Source: an uncultured Lachnospiraceae bacterium (GTDB lineage Bacteria > Bacillota > Clostridia > Lachnospirales > Lachnospiraceae). Taken from it: DNA of 30,648 nucleotides. Below the pieces are notes generated by a model, which saw only the letters and a program-made list of their open reading frames with translations, was not told the DNA's origin and did not search any database. The stretch spans positions 1 through 30,648 of the forward strand of contig CAJTZB010000008.1 of NCBI GenBank assembly GCA_910583815.1, written 5' to 3'. Each line of letters begins with the position of its first letter. Within the stretch, counting starts at the first letter, position 1. The translations under genes and the position numbers were made by a program. This document shows, one piece after another, positions 1 through 7,979 of the stretch.

Positions 1-59
1 GTTGGTAGAGCACCTGACTCTTAATCAGGGTGTCCAGGGTTCGAGCCCCTGAAGACGCA
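1..59 (+). tRNA. tRNA-Lys (anticodon CTT), 5' end cut by window edge
   Basis: Only the 3' three quarters is present, from the D loop on. The anticodon stem-loop CTGACTCTTAATCAG places CTT in the loop. The T arm is CAGGG-TTCGAGC-CCCTG (35-51). The 3' acceptor strand is AAGACGC (52-58), followed by discriminator A at 59. The next bases are CG, so the CCA tail is not encoded. The missing 5' acceptor strand should read GCGTCTT, just outside the window. Confidence 0.93.
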
Positions 60-79
60 CGCGGAGTACCGGTTTTGAT

Positions 80-108
80 GCACTGACGTCGGGGCTGGTG
101 CTTTTTTT
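80..108 (+). terminator. probable intrinsic terminator after tRNA-Lys
   Basis: A short stem, GCACT (80-84) with GGTGC (97-101, one G-T pair), is followed by seven T residues at 102-108. It lies 20 bases past the tRNA end, where a tRNA transcript would stop. The stem is short, so confidence is moderate. Confidence 0.5.
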
Positions 109-165
109 CTGTGGAAAACTTGGAGATAATGGCGGCCGGACAGCCATCTTATCCCTATTTTAAAA

Positions 166-215
166 GCACCGTTATGCTTCTTTGGAATATATAAAATCCA
201 AGTGCCTGACGGTGC
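166..215 (-). terminator. bipartite hairpin downstream of the XRE gene
   Basis: GCACCGT (166-172) pairs with ACGGTGC (209-215), and an inner stem TTGGA/TCCAA (182-186 with 197-201) sits inside it. Read on the minus strand, the hairpin follows the XRE stop codon and is followed by TTTTAAAAT. On the plus strand it is followed by a T-rich run, so it could work in both directions. Confidence 0.5.
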
Positions 216-231
216 CTTTCTTCTTTTATTT

Positions 232-804
232 CTATTTATTACTCTTCTTCTTTAATATAACTGCTGCCACAATCCCGACAGCCATTATAAGCATTCCTAA
301 TATTATTATTGCAGTTCCCATAATCGAAACCGGATTCTCTGCAGCAAAGCTAAGATTACCTGACATATTAGAACCCAGCATAGCTCCATAAAAATCAGCA
401 TTCATCATTTCCTGAAGAGGATATTTAAAAAATACATTCTTGACAAGGGCACGCGCCAAAACTCCAAGTCCTATAAATGCTGCACCAACAAATGCGGCAT
501 AGACGCCGCACAGCCAGCCATAGCGTTTTACTAGTATCCCAAGCACGCCTGGTATTGACTCCACCCAATTAGAGTATTCATTTTCCGGCAGGTCTTCGTC
601 TTCTGGTTCCTCTTCTGAAAGCAGCCAGTCTGTCGTTACACCAAACGTTTTTGCCAAAAGCGCCAGCTTTCCGGTTTCAGGAAGCGCCTCACCGGTTTCC
701 CATTTGCTTACCGCCTGTCTGGACACTCCCATCTGCTCTGCAAGACCTTCTTGTGACAGACCTGCCTTTTTCCTGCAATATAATATTTTCTCCTGCAGCT
801 TCAT
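232..804 (-). CDS. XRE-family transcriptional regulator with C-terminal membrane segments
   Basis: A predicted 190-residue protein. Residues about 3-60 are a Cro/C1-type helix-turn-helix (LSQEGLAEQMGVSRQAVSKW, then TDWLLSEEE). An acidic linker follows, then two hydrophobic stretches near residues 95-120 and 158-183, ending in a basic KKKSNK tail, so the DNA-binding domain is probably tethered to the inner face of the membrane. I chose the ATG at 804 because AAGGGGAT lies about 9 bases upstream and the domain starts there. A longer in-frame reading to 906 adds residues unlike the family. The target is unknown; such proteins usually act on their own or a neighbouring promoter. A palindrome at 972-986 lies upstream. 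Confidence 0.85.
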   Translation of the reverse strand: MKLQEKILYCRKKAGLSQEGLAEQMGVSRQAVSKWETGEALPETGKLALLAKTFGVTTDWLLSEEEPEDEDLPENEYSNWVESIPGVLGILVKRYGWLCGVYAAFVGAAFIGLGVLARALVKNVFFKYPLQEMMNADFYGAMLGSNMSGNLSFAAENPVSIMGTAIIILGMLIMAVGIVAAVILKKKSNK

Positions 805-971
805 GCTTAAAATCCCCTTTCTTAGCAAATCCGGCCTAACTGTATGGCAGGCTCTGAACCTGATACCAGTATACAGATTCGGCTCTAGCGTCGGTGTATA
901 CAACACGGTCGCTATGCTTTCACTTTATCAAAAAGCAGCTAAAAAGACCATCAGCTATGGCTTGAAGTTTC

Positions 972-986
972 GCAACCAGTGGTTGC
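972..986. promoter_or_regulatory. 15-bp palindrome, candidate operator
   Basis: GCAACCA-G-TGGTTGC is a perfect inverted repeat with 7-base arms in the 218-bp gap between the XRE gene and the TSCPD gene. Nearby, GTATAC occurs twice (around 860 and 897). I see no clear sigma-A promoter in this gap. The site is a plausible operator for the XRE protein; that assignment is inference. Confidence 0.3.
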
Positions 987-1022
987 AAGAAAGGTTTTAA
1001 GATTATATATCAGGCACTTCGC

Positions 1023-1268
1023 CTACAGATTCTGTTCGATTGCAAGTGCAAACTGATTTGGACAGGAATTATCGCCGCGGCATTCAACACCTTTTAAACG
1101 CTTTATCAGCTCTGATGCTTCCATTCCTTCTGCTAGCCTTGCAACGCCTTGTGTATTGCCCCGGCATCCACCGATAAACTGTACATTATGTACAACCCCG
1201 TCCACAATGTCAAATTCAATTCCTTTCGAGCAGACTCCCTGTGTTTTATAGGATACATGTTTTTCCAT
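1023..1268 (-). CDS. TSCPD domain-containing small protein (TIGR03905-like)
   Basis: An 81-residue protein that matches the stand-alone TSCPD family. It has four cysteines in the typical places (GVCSKG, GGCRGN, VECRGD, SCPNQ). The same domain is found at the C terminus of some B12-dependent ribonucleotide reductases, where the cysteines may bind metal. The function of the stand-alone form is not known. The start ATG at 1268 has AAAGGAG a little far upstream. It lies 57 bases downstream of the DUF3881 gene on the same strand, with no terminator seen between, so the two may share a transcript. Confidence 0.85.
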   Translation of the reverse strand: MEKHVSYKTQGVCSKGIEFDIVDGVVHNVQFIGGCRGNTQGVARLAEGMEASELIKRLKGVECRGDNSCPNQFALAIEQNL

Positions 1269-1325
1269 TTTATAATCATACTCCTTTCTATAATCAGATT
1301 GATTTATTTTGTAGCTTCCTTATGT

Positions 1326-2219
1326 TTATTGGAATGCTTCTCCAGCAAGCAGCTCAATTCTTCCCTGCATCCAGACATTTCCACGGAAACGCCTTCCTGG
1401 TGCCGGAGTTCCAAGCAGATTTTTCTGATTGATGCAGACTTCAAATGACAGTTCATTGCAAAGCAATGAGAGTATATAGAGCTTTTCCTTTGTATAGGAA
1501 TTTACGCATTCCCTGACATCTGTAATATATCCAAGAACCGTATAGTTATCAGATTCTGAACCATACGGAATAAACGTTGTCTCAACAATAGAATAAATGT
1601 CCTCTGTGCGGATTCTCTTACTTACTAAAGCATACTGGTCAATATCATCCAATGTCAGGCTTTCCATTGCTTCCTGATTCCCCTTCTTTGCTTCTGCAAT
1701 CAAAGAGGAACGGTTTTTTAAATCTGCCTTTACCCTTTCTGTCTCTACCTTCGTCTTCTGCACCGGAAGAAGAATCTTTCCTTCTCCAGAAAGCGCTGTC
1801 AGAGAAATTGGGTATTTTGTACGGTCACGCCTTGGAATCGGCCGATTCAGCAAATCAATTCTGTTCTGCACATAAAAAATCAGCGAGACTCCGACCCGGT
1901 AGTCGTCACACATGCCAGTAAATGCATTTGTATCTACTCTTTTATTGACATACACAGCCTCTGTCATGCTGCTGTTCTGTCCCTTTAAAATAGGGAAATA
2001 GTGCTCGGTATGAAAGTTCCCGCGCTCATCATACTCTCCGCAGATAACAATCCCAACACCCTCTGCTACCTCCATATACATTTCCACAGCAGAACGTTTG
2101 TCGGTAAGCTTTGCAACCTGCCGCTCCGAGGCATTCTCTATCACAAGGTTCATTAACTTTTCTTCCTCTGTGCGGCCTTCCAAATTACTAAAGCCGACCG
2201 CCTTTAAAAAACTATGCAT
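1326..2219 (-). CDS. DUF3881 family protein
   Basis: A 297-residue soluble protein beginning MHSFLKAVGFSN, which is the characteristic opening of DUF3881 proteins of Lachnospiraceae. No signal peptide or membrane segment is seen. The function is unknown. Family assignment is from recognition of the N terminus and length, not from a search. ATG at 2219 follows AGGGTG by about 5 bases. A well-formed promoter lies just upstream (2250-2278). The TSCPD gene follows. Confidence 0.75.
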   Translation of the reverse strand: MHSFLKAVGFSNLEGRTEEEKLMNLVIENASERQVAKLTDKRSAVEMYMEVAEGVGIVICGEYDERGNFHTEHYFPILKGQNSSMTEAVYVNKRVDTNAFTGMCDDYRVGVSLIFYVQNRIDLLNRPIPRRDRTKYPISLTALSGEGKILLPVQKTKVETERVKADLKNRSSLIAEAKKGNQEAMESLTLDDIDQYALVSKRIRTEDIYSIVETTFIPYGSESDNYTVLGYITDVRECVNSYTKEKLYILSLLCNELSFEVCINQKNLLGTPAPGRRFRGNVWMQGRIELLAGEAFQ

Positions 2220-2249
2220 CGCTTCACCCTCTTTTATGTTCCTCTACAT

Positions 2250-2278
2250 TTTATACCATACTTTATATCTGGTGACAA
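2250..2278 (-). promoter_or_regulatory. sigma-A type promoter for the DUF3881 gene
   Basis: On the minus strand, TTGTCA (2278-2273) and TATAAA (2255-2250) are separated by exactly 17 bases. The predicted transcript starts about 25 bases before the DUF3881 start codon. Confidence 0.7.
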
Positions 2279-2324
2279 GCGAAATACTTCCCTCTTTTGC
2301 TATTTTCTATCTAAGCTTCCGCCT

Positions 2325-3248
2325 TTAGGTTCGGTTTCTCTGAAATAACAGCAAAATTCCTCCAAAAAGAAGCATCAAGACACCAGCTGCGGCGCTGCAG
2401 ATGCTAAAGCTTAAATAGCCGTCAGAAAGCCATAAAGCAATTTGTTCTGCTACTGCATAAAGACTCTTGTGAGGTATTAAGGCTGTAGGAAGAAGCTCAG
2501 AAAGCGGCAGCAGAAGAATCCCTTTTGAAACCGCAAATGCTGCTGCCCCTAAGACAACGGCAGTACCACCGACCACAAAAAATCCGGACGGATGAAACAA
2601 ATAGCATACAAGAAGCAGAAAACCAAATACAGCCATGACTCCAATTTCGGCAAACTCTGCTTTTTTTAAACTATTGCGAAGCAGCTCCAGATGAGAATCT
2701 TCCATATTATGCCGTTCCTCTGTGCCTGTTGCCTTTGTAATCCATGCTGTACGGTAAAATCCCTCCATTGCAGCATTCAGAGCTATTTCTATCTTCACTA
2801 CCTGCTGCTCGAGCTGGGCATAAGCGTCCCTTAAATAAGATTCCCTTACAAGCTCCATGTCTATAAACTCATTGTCCATAAGTTCTGTCAGGCTTTGCTC
2901 TTCTATATATCTGTCAAAATATGCATCCACATTCTCCTTAATGCGTATTTTTTGCACAGACAAGTCAAATACATAGAGATTGCCGCTTAAAAACGCATTG
3001 TAAATTCCATGTGAAACCGAACTGACATCCTCATATGTCACAATATCTTTTAAAGGTTCCATTCCCTCCGGAACCTGAAGCTCCTGCCCCATAAAAAGCA
3101 GGCTTTCCCCTATTTCATCATAAATCCACCTGACGCCGCCTGCCTTCTCAAAGTGGATAAACAGTTCATCCTCCCTGTGTTCCATAAGCACATTGGAAAA
3201 TGCTGATATTGTTGCGCAGGCAAGCCCAATCAGCAACAAAAGCGGCAC
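2325..3248 (-). CDS. membrane protein of unknown function; start uncertain or frame broken
   Basis: Not recognised. From the GTG at 3248 it reads as 307 residues: an N-terminal hydrophobic segment, a charged region of about 190 residues, then three hydrophobic segments near residues 208-225, 230-250 and 280-302, ending QRNRT. The GTG has no ribosome site and falls inside a longer hydrophobic run. The same frame is open upstream to 3340 and encodes a basic stretch followed by AAVIIAVVLSGIF, as expected for a true N terminus. The natural start would be the ATG at 3337-3335, which overlaps the HD-GYP stop as ATGA, but it is in another frame and stops at 3305. Either a rare start (ATA at 3308, with GAGGAG before it) or a small indel in the GA-rich tract explains this. 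It is probably translated together with the HD-GYP gene. Confidence 0.6.
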   Translation of the reverse strand: MPLLLLIGLACATISAFSNVLMEHREDELFIHFEKAGGVRWIYDEIGESLLFMGQELQVPEGMEPLKDIVTYEDVSSVSHGIYNAFLSGNLYVFDLSVQKIRIKENVDAYFDRYIEEQSLTELMDNEFIDMELVRESYLRDAYAQLEQQVVKIEIALNAAMEGFYRTAWITKATGTEERHNMEDSHLELLRNSLKKAEFAEIGVMAVFGFLLLVCYLFHPSGFFVVGGTAVVLGAAAFAVSKGILLLPLSELLPTALIPHKSLYAVAEQIALWLSDGYLSFSICSAAAGVLMLLFGGILLLFQRNRT

Positions 3249-3333
3249 AAAAATGCCGCTTAAAACAACTGCTATTATAACTGCAGCTTTGCTTCTCTTC
3301 TCCTCTATTGCTCTTCTCTCCTCTCTGAACCTT

Positions 3334-4398
3334 TCATTCTTCTATGGTATCCACAATAAACAATGTCAATTCTTCAATTAAATCTCTTTCCATAGTGCGT
3401 TCCCATCTGCCATCTTCATTGCATTCTAAAATGCTGACAATCGGACGAGTTGGTGTCTGCTTATTCTGGCGGATAACAATTCCTCTTTCCCCATTGCTAA
3501 GGCTCACAATTGTCCCAATTGGGTATGCCGCAACAGAATTTACAAAAAGATTTACAAGCCCTCTATCAAATTTTGTACCACTTGTTCCAACAATATACTC
3601 CATTGCTTCATAAACTTTCATCCGTTTCTGCAGATTTCCATAAACCATGCTGTCAAATGCATCGCAGAGTGCCACAAGCTTCACTTCCGGACACACGCTC
3701 TTTCCCCTTATATGAAACGGATAGCCTGTACCATCCAGCCGTTCATGATGGTATAGAATAATATCTTTTGAAATGTTGCTAAGCCAGTCCTGATGCTCCA
3801 CAACAGAATAACCATAAAGAACATGCCGCTTAATCTCTTTTTGAATCTTTTCTTCTGCTTCCTCAAGTAAAAGCTGCTGGTAATCTGCATTTATGCTCAT
3901 AAATCCGATGTCGTGAAGCAATGCGCCAATGGCAATTTCATTTGTCGCCTTTTCTCCGTATCCGTTGTGAATAGCAATTAGGGTAGACAGCGCTCCGACA
4001 CTTAGGCAATGCTCATAAAGGCTTCTGCTGTAACTTCTTACATTGGAAATATTGTAAACAACTTCTTTCTGCTCCAGCACGCCTTTCATTACATCCTGAG
4101 CCACATGGGTCAGCTGACGAAGCTCGGCATCAGCCGCATAGGAAAAACGTTCAATTGTATTCTGAAGTTCCATTGTACATTGCGAGCTGATTTTTTCTTC
4201 AGTGATGTCATCTGCACGAATATCTTTAGATATGTTGTCCTCTACAAAAATATCGCTGACACGAAGTCCTTTTAAATGCTCACCATATTCCTTTTTTAAA
4301 ACTGTTCCGGAAGAAATCAAAACAGCTCCACTGCTGTTATAAATATCTTTTCCAAGGATTTCGCCACCCTTAATCTGCTCGGTCTGTATCCTTCTCAA
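3334..4398 (-). CDS. HD-GYP domain protein, probable cyclic-di-GMP phosphodiesterase
   Basis: A 354-residue protein with no membrane segment. The C-terminal half is an HD-GYP domain: an early His in EHCLSVG, then LLHDIG, KRHVLYGY, and the signature HHERLDGTGYP, followed by LVALCDAFDSMVYG. This family hydrolyses cyclic di-GMP using a metal centre. The lysine that usually follows HDIG is replaced by Phe (HDIGF), so activity cannot be assumed. The N-terminal region of about 110 residues resembles the DUF3391-like segment seen before such domains, which is a tentative match. The start is TTG at 4398, supported by AAAGGAG eight to nine bases upstream and by the promoter at 4477-4503. Its stop overlaps an ATG of the next gene. 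Confidence 0.88.
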   Translation of the reverse strand: MRRIQTEQIKGGEILGKDIYNSSGAVLISSGTVLKKEYGEHLKGLRVSDIFVEDNISKDIRADDITEEKISSQCTMELQNTIERFSYAADAELRQLTHVAQDVMKGVLEQKEVVYNISNVRSYSRSLYEHCLSVGALSTLIAIHNGYGEKATNEIAIGALLHDIGFMSINADYQQLLLEEAEEKIQKEIKRHVLYGYSVVEHQDWLSNISKDIILYHHERLDGTGYPFHIRGKSVCPEVKLVALCDAFDSMVYGNLQKRMKVYEAMEYIVGTSGTKFDRGLVNLFVNSVAAYPIGTIVSLSNGERGIVIRQNKQTPTRPIVSILECNEDGRWERTMERDLIEELTLFIVDTIEE

Positions 4399-4476
4399 AA
4401 CGCTCTCTCCTTTACGATTGCCAGCTCCACAAACTCCGTTTTTTGGCCTGTGGATTTTATATCACTTCCATTATTC

Positions 4477-4503
4477 ATTATACCATACTTTGCCCCTTGC
4501 CAA
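4477..4503 (-). promoter_or_regulatory. extended -10 promoter for the HD-GYP gene
   Basis: On the minus strand the extended -10 TGGTATAAT (4485-4477) is perfect. A -35-like TTGGCA (4503-4498) lies 15 bases further up, short of the ideal 17, which an extended -10 can tolerate. Confidence 0.55.
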
Positions 4504-4574
4504 CAGATATTTTCCATTATGCAACATGCATAAAAATTTTTACTTCTTCTTTGCTAATTTGTCTAAATAGCAGT

Positions 4575-4603
4575 TTGACAAATAAATAACAAACTGGTAT
4601 ATT
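4575..4603 (+). promoter_or_regulatory. sigma-A promoter of adhE
   Basis: TTGACA (4575-4580), a 17-base spacer, and TATATT (4598-4603) give a near-consensus promoter. Transcription should begin close to 4610, leaving a leader of about 50 bases that contains the Rex-like operator. Confidence 0.85.
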
Positions 4604-4617
4604 AATAGATAGTTTCT

Positions 4618-4635
4618 TTGTTAATATTTTAACAT
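4618..4635 (+). promoter_or_regulatory. Rex (redox-sensing repressor) operator at adhE
   Basis: TTGTTAATATTTTAACAT matches the clostridial Rex consensus TTGTTAA-N4-TTAACAA at all but the last base. It starts about 8 bases after the predicted transcription start, where a bound repressor would block RNA polymerase. Rex is released by high NADH/NAD+ ratio and is known to control adhE in clostridia, so high NADH should induce this gene. Confidence 0.85.
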
Positions 4636-4659
4636 TATCATCTAATTAGGAGGATACCA

Positions 4660-7278
4660 ATGGCTACAAAAATCCCTACACCTCAGGAACACATTGACGA
4701 GCTTGTAGCAAAAGCTCAGGTTGCACTGCAGGAGTTTATGGCATTAGACCAAGATACCATAGACAATATCGTGCATGAAATGGCACTGGCAGGCCTTGCT
4801 AAGCAGCAGGTACTTGCAAAAATGGCAGTTGAAGAGACTGGCAGAGGAATTTATGAAGATAAGATTACAAAGAACATTTTTGCTACCGAGTATATCTGGC
4901 ATTCTATCAAATACCAAAAAACAGTTGGTATTATTGAAGACAATGAAGAAGAAGACTTTATGCTTGTTGCAGAGCCAATCGGTATTGTTGCAGGTGTTAC
5001 CCCTGTAACAAACCCGACCTCTACTACAATGTTTAAGAGCATTTCTTGTATCAAGACAAGAAACCCGATTATTTTCGGTTTCCATCCAAATGCACAGAAA
5101 TGTTCCGTAGAAGCAGCAAAAACTCTTTATGAAGCTGCTGTAAAAGCAGGAGCACCAAAGAACTGTATTCAGTGGATTGAATATCCTTCTATAGAGGCAA
5201 CCAACCTGTTAATGAACCATCCGGGCGTTGCAATTATCCTTGCGACGGGCGGCCCTGGTATGGTAAGAGCTGCTTACTCTTGTGGAAAGCCGGCACTCGG
5301 TGTTGGCCCTGGAAATGTTCCTTGCTTCATTGAAAAGAGTGCTGTCCTTCCTCGTGCCATCAATGACCTTGTACTTTCCAAATCTTTTGATAACGGCATG
5401 ATCTGTGCTTCTGAACAGGCTGCTATTATTGAAGCTTCCGTTTATAAAGAAGCCGTTGAACTTATGAAAAAAGCAGGCTGCTATTTCGCAACAAAGGAAG
5501 AAGTCAAAAAGCTGGAGCCTGTTGTTATCAATCTGGAAAAGGGAGCAGTCAATCCGGCAATTGTCGGGCAGTCTGCAGCAACAATTGCAGCAATGGCAGG
5601 TATTACTATTCCAAAAGAAACAAAGGTACTTTGTGTAGAGCTTCCTGATGTTGGCAATGACTATCCTCTTTCCAAAGAAAAGCTTTCTCCTGTGCTTGTT
5701 GTAGTAAAGGCAAAGGACTTAGAGGATGGCTTAAAGAAGTGTGAAACAATGCTTGAAATCGGAGGCATGGGACACTCTTCCGTTATCCATTCCACAGATC
5801 AGGACGTAATCAATGAGTTCGCTTCCAGAATGGAAACCGGACGTATCATTGTAAATTCTCCATCCACTCACGGTGCTATCGGTGATTTATACAACAGCAA
5901 TATGCCGTCTCTGACGCTTGGCTGTGGTTCCTACGGCGGAAACTCCACGACCCACAATGTATCTGCCGTTGACCTGATTAACGTAAAACGAGTTGCCAAG
6001 AGGAGAGTAAATATGCAGTGGTTTAAAGTTCCAAGCAAGATTTATTTTGAATCCGGTTCGATTTCTTACCTTCAGAAGATGCCAAACATCTCCAAGGCAT
6101 TTATCGTAACCGACCCGGCTATGACACAGCTTGGCTATGTAAACAAAATATTATATCAGTTAAGAAGAAGATCTGAATATGTTCACTGTGAGATTTTTGA
6201 CCAGGTAGAGCCGGATCCTTCCTTGGATACAATTATGCATGGTGTTGCTTCCATGAGAGCTTTCAAGCCAGATGTTATCATTGCTCTTGGCGGCGGTTCT
6301 GCAATCGATGCAGCAAAGGGTATGTGGCTGTTCTACGAAAATCCGGATGCTGATTTCAAGAACATGTCCCTTAAGTTCCTTGATATAAGAAAGAGAGCTT
6401 ACAAGTTCCCGGCACTCGGAAAGAAAGCACAGCTTGTTGCCATCCCTACAACTTCCGGTACCGGTTCCGAAGTTACTTCCTTTGCTGTTATCTCCGATAC
6501 AGCAGAGAACAAGAAGTATCCTCTTGCTGACTATGAGCTGACGCCTGATGTTGCAATTATTGACCCTGAATTTGTTATGTCGGTTCCAAAGAAATCCACA
6601 GCATGGACTGGTATGGATGTTCTGACACATGCAATTGAAGCTTACATCTCAATTTTAGCTTCCGACTATACCGACGCTCTTGCTATTCATGCAATTGAAA
6701 TGGTATTTGATTACTTAAAGCGTTCCTACGATGGCGGCGCATCTGACCCTGTTGCAAGAGAAAAAATGCACAATGCTTCCACAATCGCAGGCATGGCATT
6801 TACAAACGCTTTCCTTGGAATCAACCACTCTATGGCACATAAGCTGGGCGGCGAATACCATATTCCTCACGGATGTGCAAATGCTATTCTGCTTCCACAT
6901 GTTATCCGTTATAACGGCGTAGCATGCCCAACCAAGTTCACTTCTTGGCCAAAATATGAAAGCTATATCGTAGGAGACAAGATTTTTGCCTTAATGAACA
7001 AGCTTGGTTACAAACCAAAGAACAATGATGATGCTGTAGAAATTCTTGCATCCGAAGTAGAGAAGCTCAATGAATACCTTGGTATTCCAGCAACCCTAAA
7101 AGAATATGGACTGGACGAAAAGGACTTCTTAGGAAAAGTAGATTCTTTGGCTGACCTCGCATTTGGTGACCAGTGTACTACAGCAAACCCAAGGCTTCCA
7201 TTGGTAAAAGAATTAAAAGAACTTTATCTGATTGCTTACTATGGGAAAGAAAATGTTCCAGAAGACCTGTTAAAGTAA
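4660..7278 (+). CDS. adhE: bifunctional acetaldehyde-CoA/alcohol dehydrogenase AdhE
   Basis: An 872-residue, full-length cytosolic enzyme that reduces acetyl-CoA to acetaldehyde and then ethanol, using two NADH. Residues 1 to about 440 are the aldehyde dehydrogenase half, with catalytic Cys249 in GMICASEQ. The rest is the iron-dependent alcohol dehydrogenase half, with GGGSAIDAAKG near residue 545 and metal-binding histidines in GINHSMAHKLGG and HIPHGCANA. ATG at 4660 has AGGAGG about 7 bases upstream. It has its own promoter and Rex-like operator and ends at a bidirectional terminator shared with the converging phosphatase gene. It is the only protein gene in the left part of the window that faces the replication fork. 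Confidence 0.98.
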   Translation: MATKIPTPQEHIDELVAKAQVALQEFMALDQDTIDNIVHEMALAGLAKQQVLAKMAVEETGRGIYEDKITKNIFATEYIWHSIKYQKTVGIIEDNEEEDFMLVAEPIGIVAGVTPVTNPTSTTMFKSISCIKTRNPIIFGFHPNAQKCSVEAAKTLYEAAVKAGAPKNCIQWIEYPSIEATNLLMNHPGVAIILATGGPGMVRAAYSCGKPALGVGPGNVPCFIEKSAVLPRAINDLVLSKSFDNGMICASEQAAIIEASVYKEAVELMKKAGCYFATKEEVKKLEPVVINLEKGAVNPAIVGQSAATIAAMAGITIPKETKVLCVELPDVGNDYPLSKEKLSPVLVVVKAKDLEDGLKKCETMLEIGGMGHSSVIHSTDQDVINEFASRMETGRIIVNSPSTHGAIGDLYNSNMPSLTLGCGSYGGNSTTHNVSAVDLINVKRVAKRRVNMQWFKVPSKIYFESGSISYLQKMPNISKAFIVTDPAMTQLGYVNKILYQLRRRSEYVHCEIFDQVEPDPSLDTIMHGVASMRAFKPDVIIALGGGSAIDAAKGMWLFYENPDADFKNMSLKFLDIRKRAYKFPALGKKAQLVAIPTTSGTGSEVTSFAVISDTAENKKYPLADYELTPDVAIIDPEFVMSVPKKSTAWTGMDVLTHAIEAYISILASDYTDALAIHAIEMVFDYLKRSYDGGASDPVAREKMHNASTIAGMAFTNAFLGINHSMAHKLGGEYHIPHGCANAILLPHVIRYNGVACPTKFTSWPKYESYIVGDKIFALMNKLGYKPKNNDDAVEILASEVEKLNEYLGIPATLKEYGLDEKDFLGKVDSLADLAFGDQCTTANPRLPLVKELKELYLIAYYGKENVPEDLLK

Positions 7279-7327
7279 TAAAGAGCATCAAAACAGAAAT
7301 TAAAATTATTTAAGAAATTTTTAAAAG

Positions 7328-7371
7328 CTGCGGCAGCAAAGACAGAAAAATGTCCTTGCTGCCGCAGTTTT
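7328..7371. terminator. bidirectional intrinsic terminator between adhE and the phosphatase gene
   Basis: A 17-base stem with one mismatch, 7328-7344 pairing with 7351-7367 (core CTGCGGCAGCAA / TTGCTGCCGCAG), has TTTT on its right side and AAAA on its left, so it can stop transcripts arriving from both converging genes. The right arm touches the phosphatase stop codon. Confidence 0.93.
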
Positions 7372-7972
7372 ATATACCTTCTGTATGTGCAGTATAATTT
7401 GAAAAAAGAATACGGCGGCTTCTCTCATCAAGATACCAGCAATGAATCCCTGTATCACCAGTACCAAAGAAAATATTGCTGTCTACCGGCAGATGCAAAA
7501 AGGAACGATACAACTGATTAATCATACCTCCATGAGTAACGACTGCCACTGTAGCATTTGGTGCTGTTTCTGAAATAATCTGAGAAAGAATATAGTCTCC
7601 TCGAAAGCGAAACTCCAGTACAGACTCCTGCTCATATACTGCCGCATGAATTGGAAGATTCTCCACAATCGGATATTTTTCTCGAACTTCTGTTCTGTGC
7701 AGTCCTGCAAGCAGTCCGTTGTTAAATTCCATCAGTTTATCATCTGGAATCAACGGAATTCCTGTTGCTTCTGAGAGATATGTAGCGGTTTGATATGCTC
7801 GCTTAAGCGTACTGCAATAAATTGCAGAAAGTTTATAATTCCTCTTTACAAACTGCGCCATTGCTTCTGCCTGTCGATGACCTCGCTCTGTCAAAAGAAA
7901 ATCGGCCCTTCCCTCGTGTACATCAAGCAAATCAGCTTCTGACTCACCATGCCGTATAATCAATAATTTCAT
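7370..7972 (-). CDS. histidine phosphatase family protein (phosphoglycerate mutase-like)
   Basis: A 200-residue protein that begins MKLLIIRHGESEAD, giving the RHG motif whose His is phosphorylated during catalysis. LTERGHRQAEA, YCSTLKRAYQTA and the late His in VVTHGGMINQL complete the family pattern. The substrate cannot be told from sequence; relatives act on phosphosugars, nucleotides or cobalamin intermediates. It starts seven bases after the DUF4446 gene ends and is the last gene of the parA-parB transcription unit, where its link to segregation, if any, is unknown. Confidence 0.88.
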   Translation of the reverse strand: MKLLIIRHGESEADLLDVHEGRADFLLTERGHRQAEAMAQFVKRNYKLSAIYCSTLKRAYQTATYLSEATGIPLIPDDKLMEFNNGLLAGLHRTEVREKYPIVENLPIHAAVYEQESVLEFRFRGDYILSQIISETAPNATVAVVTHGGMINQLYRSFLHLPVDSNIFFGTGDTGIHCWYLDERSRRILFSNYTAHTEGI

Positions 7973-7979
7973 ATATTAT

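Noticed and set aside
124..155. Hairpin ATGGC/GCCAT upstream of the XRE terminator
   Set aside because: Short stem with a bulged extension, and the signals at 80-108 and 166-215 already account for termination here.
704..1000. Open plus-strand frame of 98 codons opposite the XRE gene and its leader
   Set aside because: No ribosome site or recognisable protein pattern; composition follows from the opposite strand.
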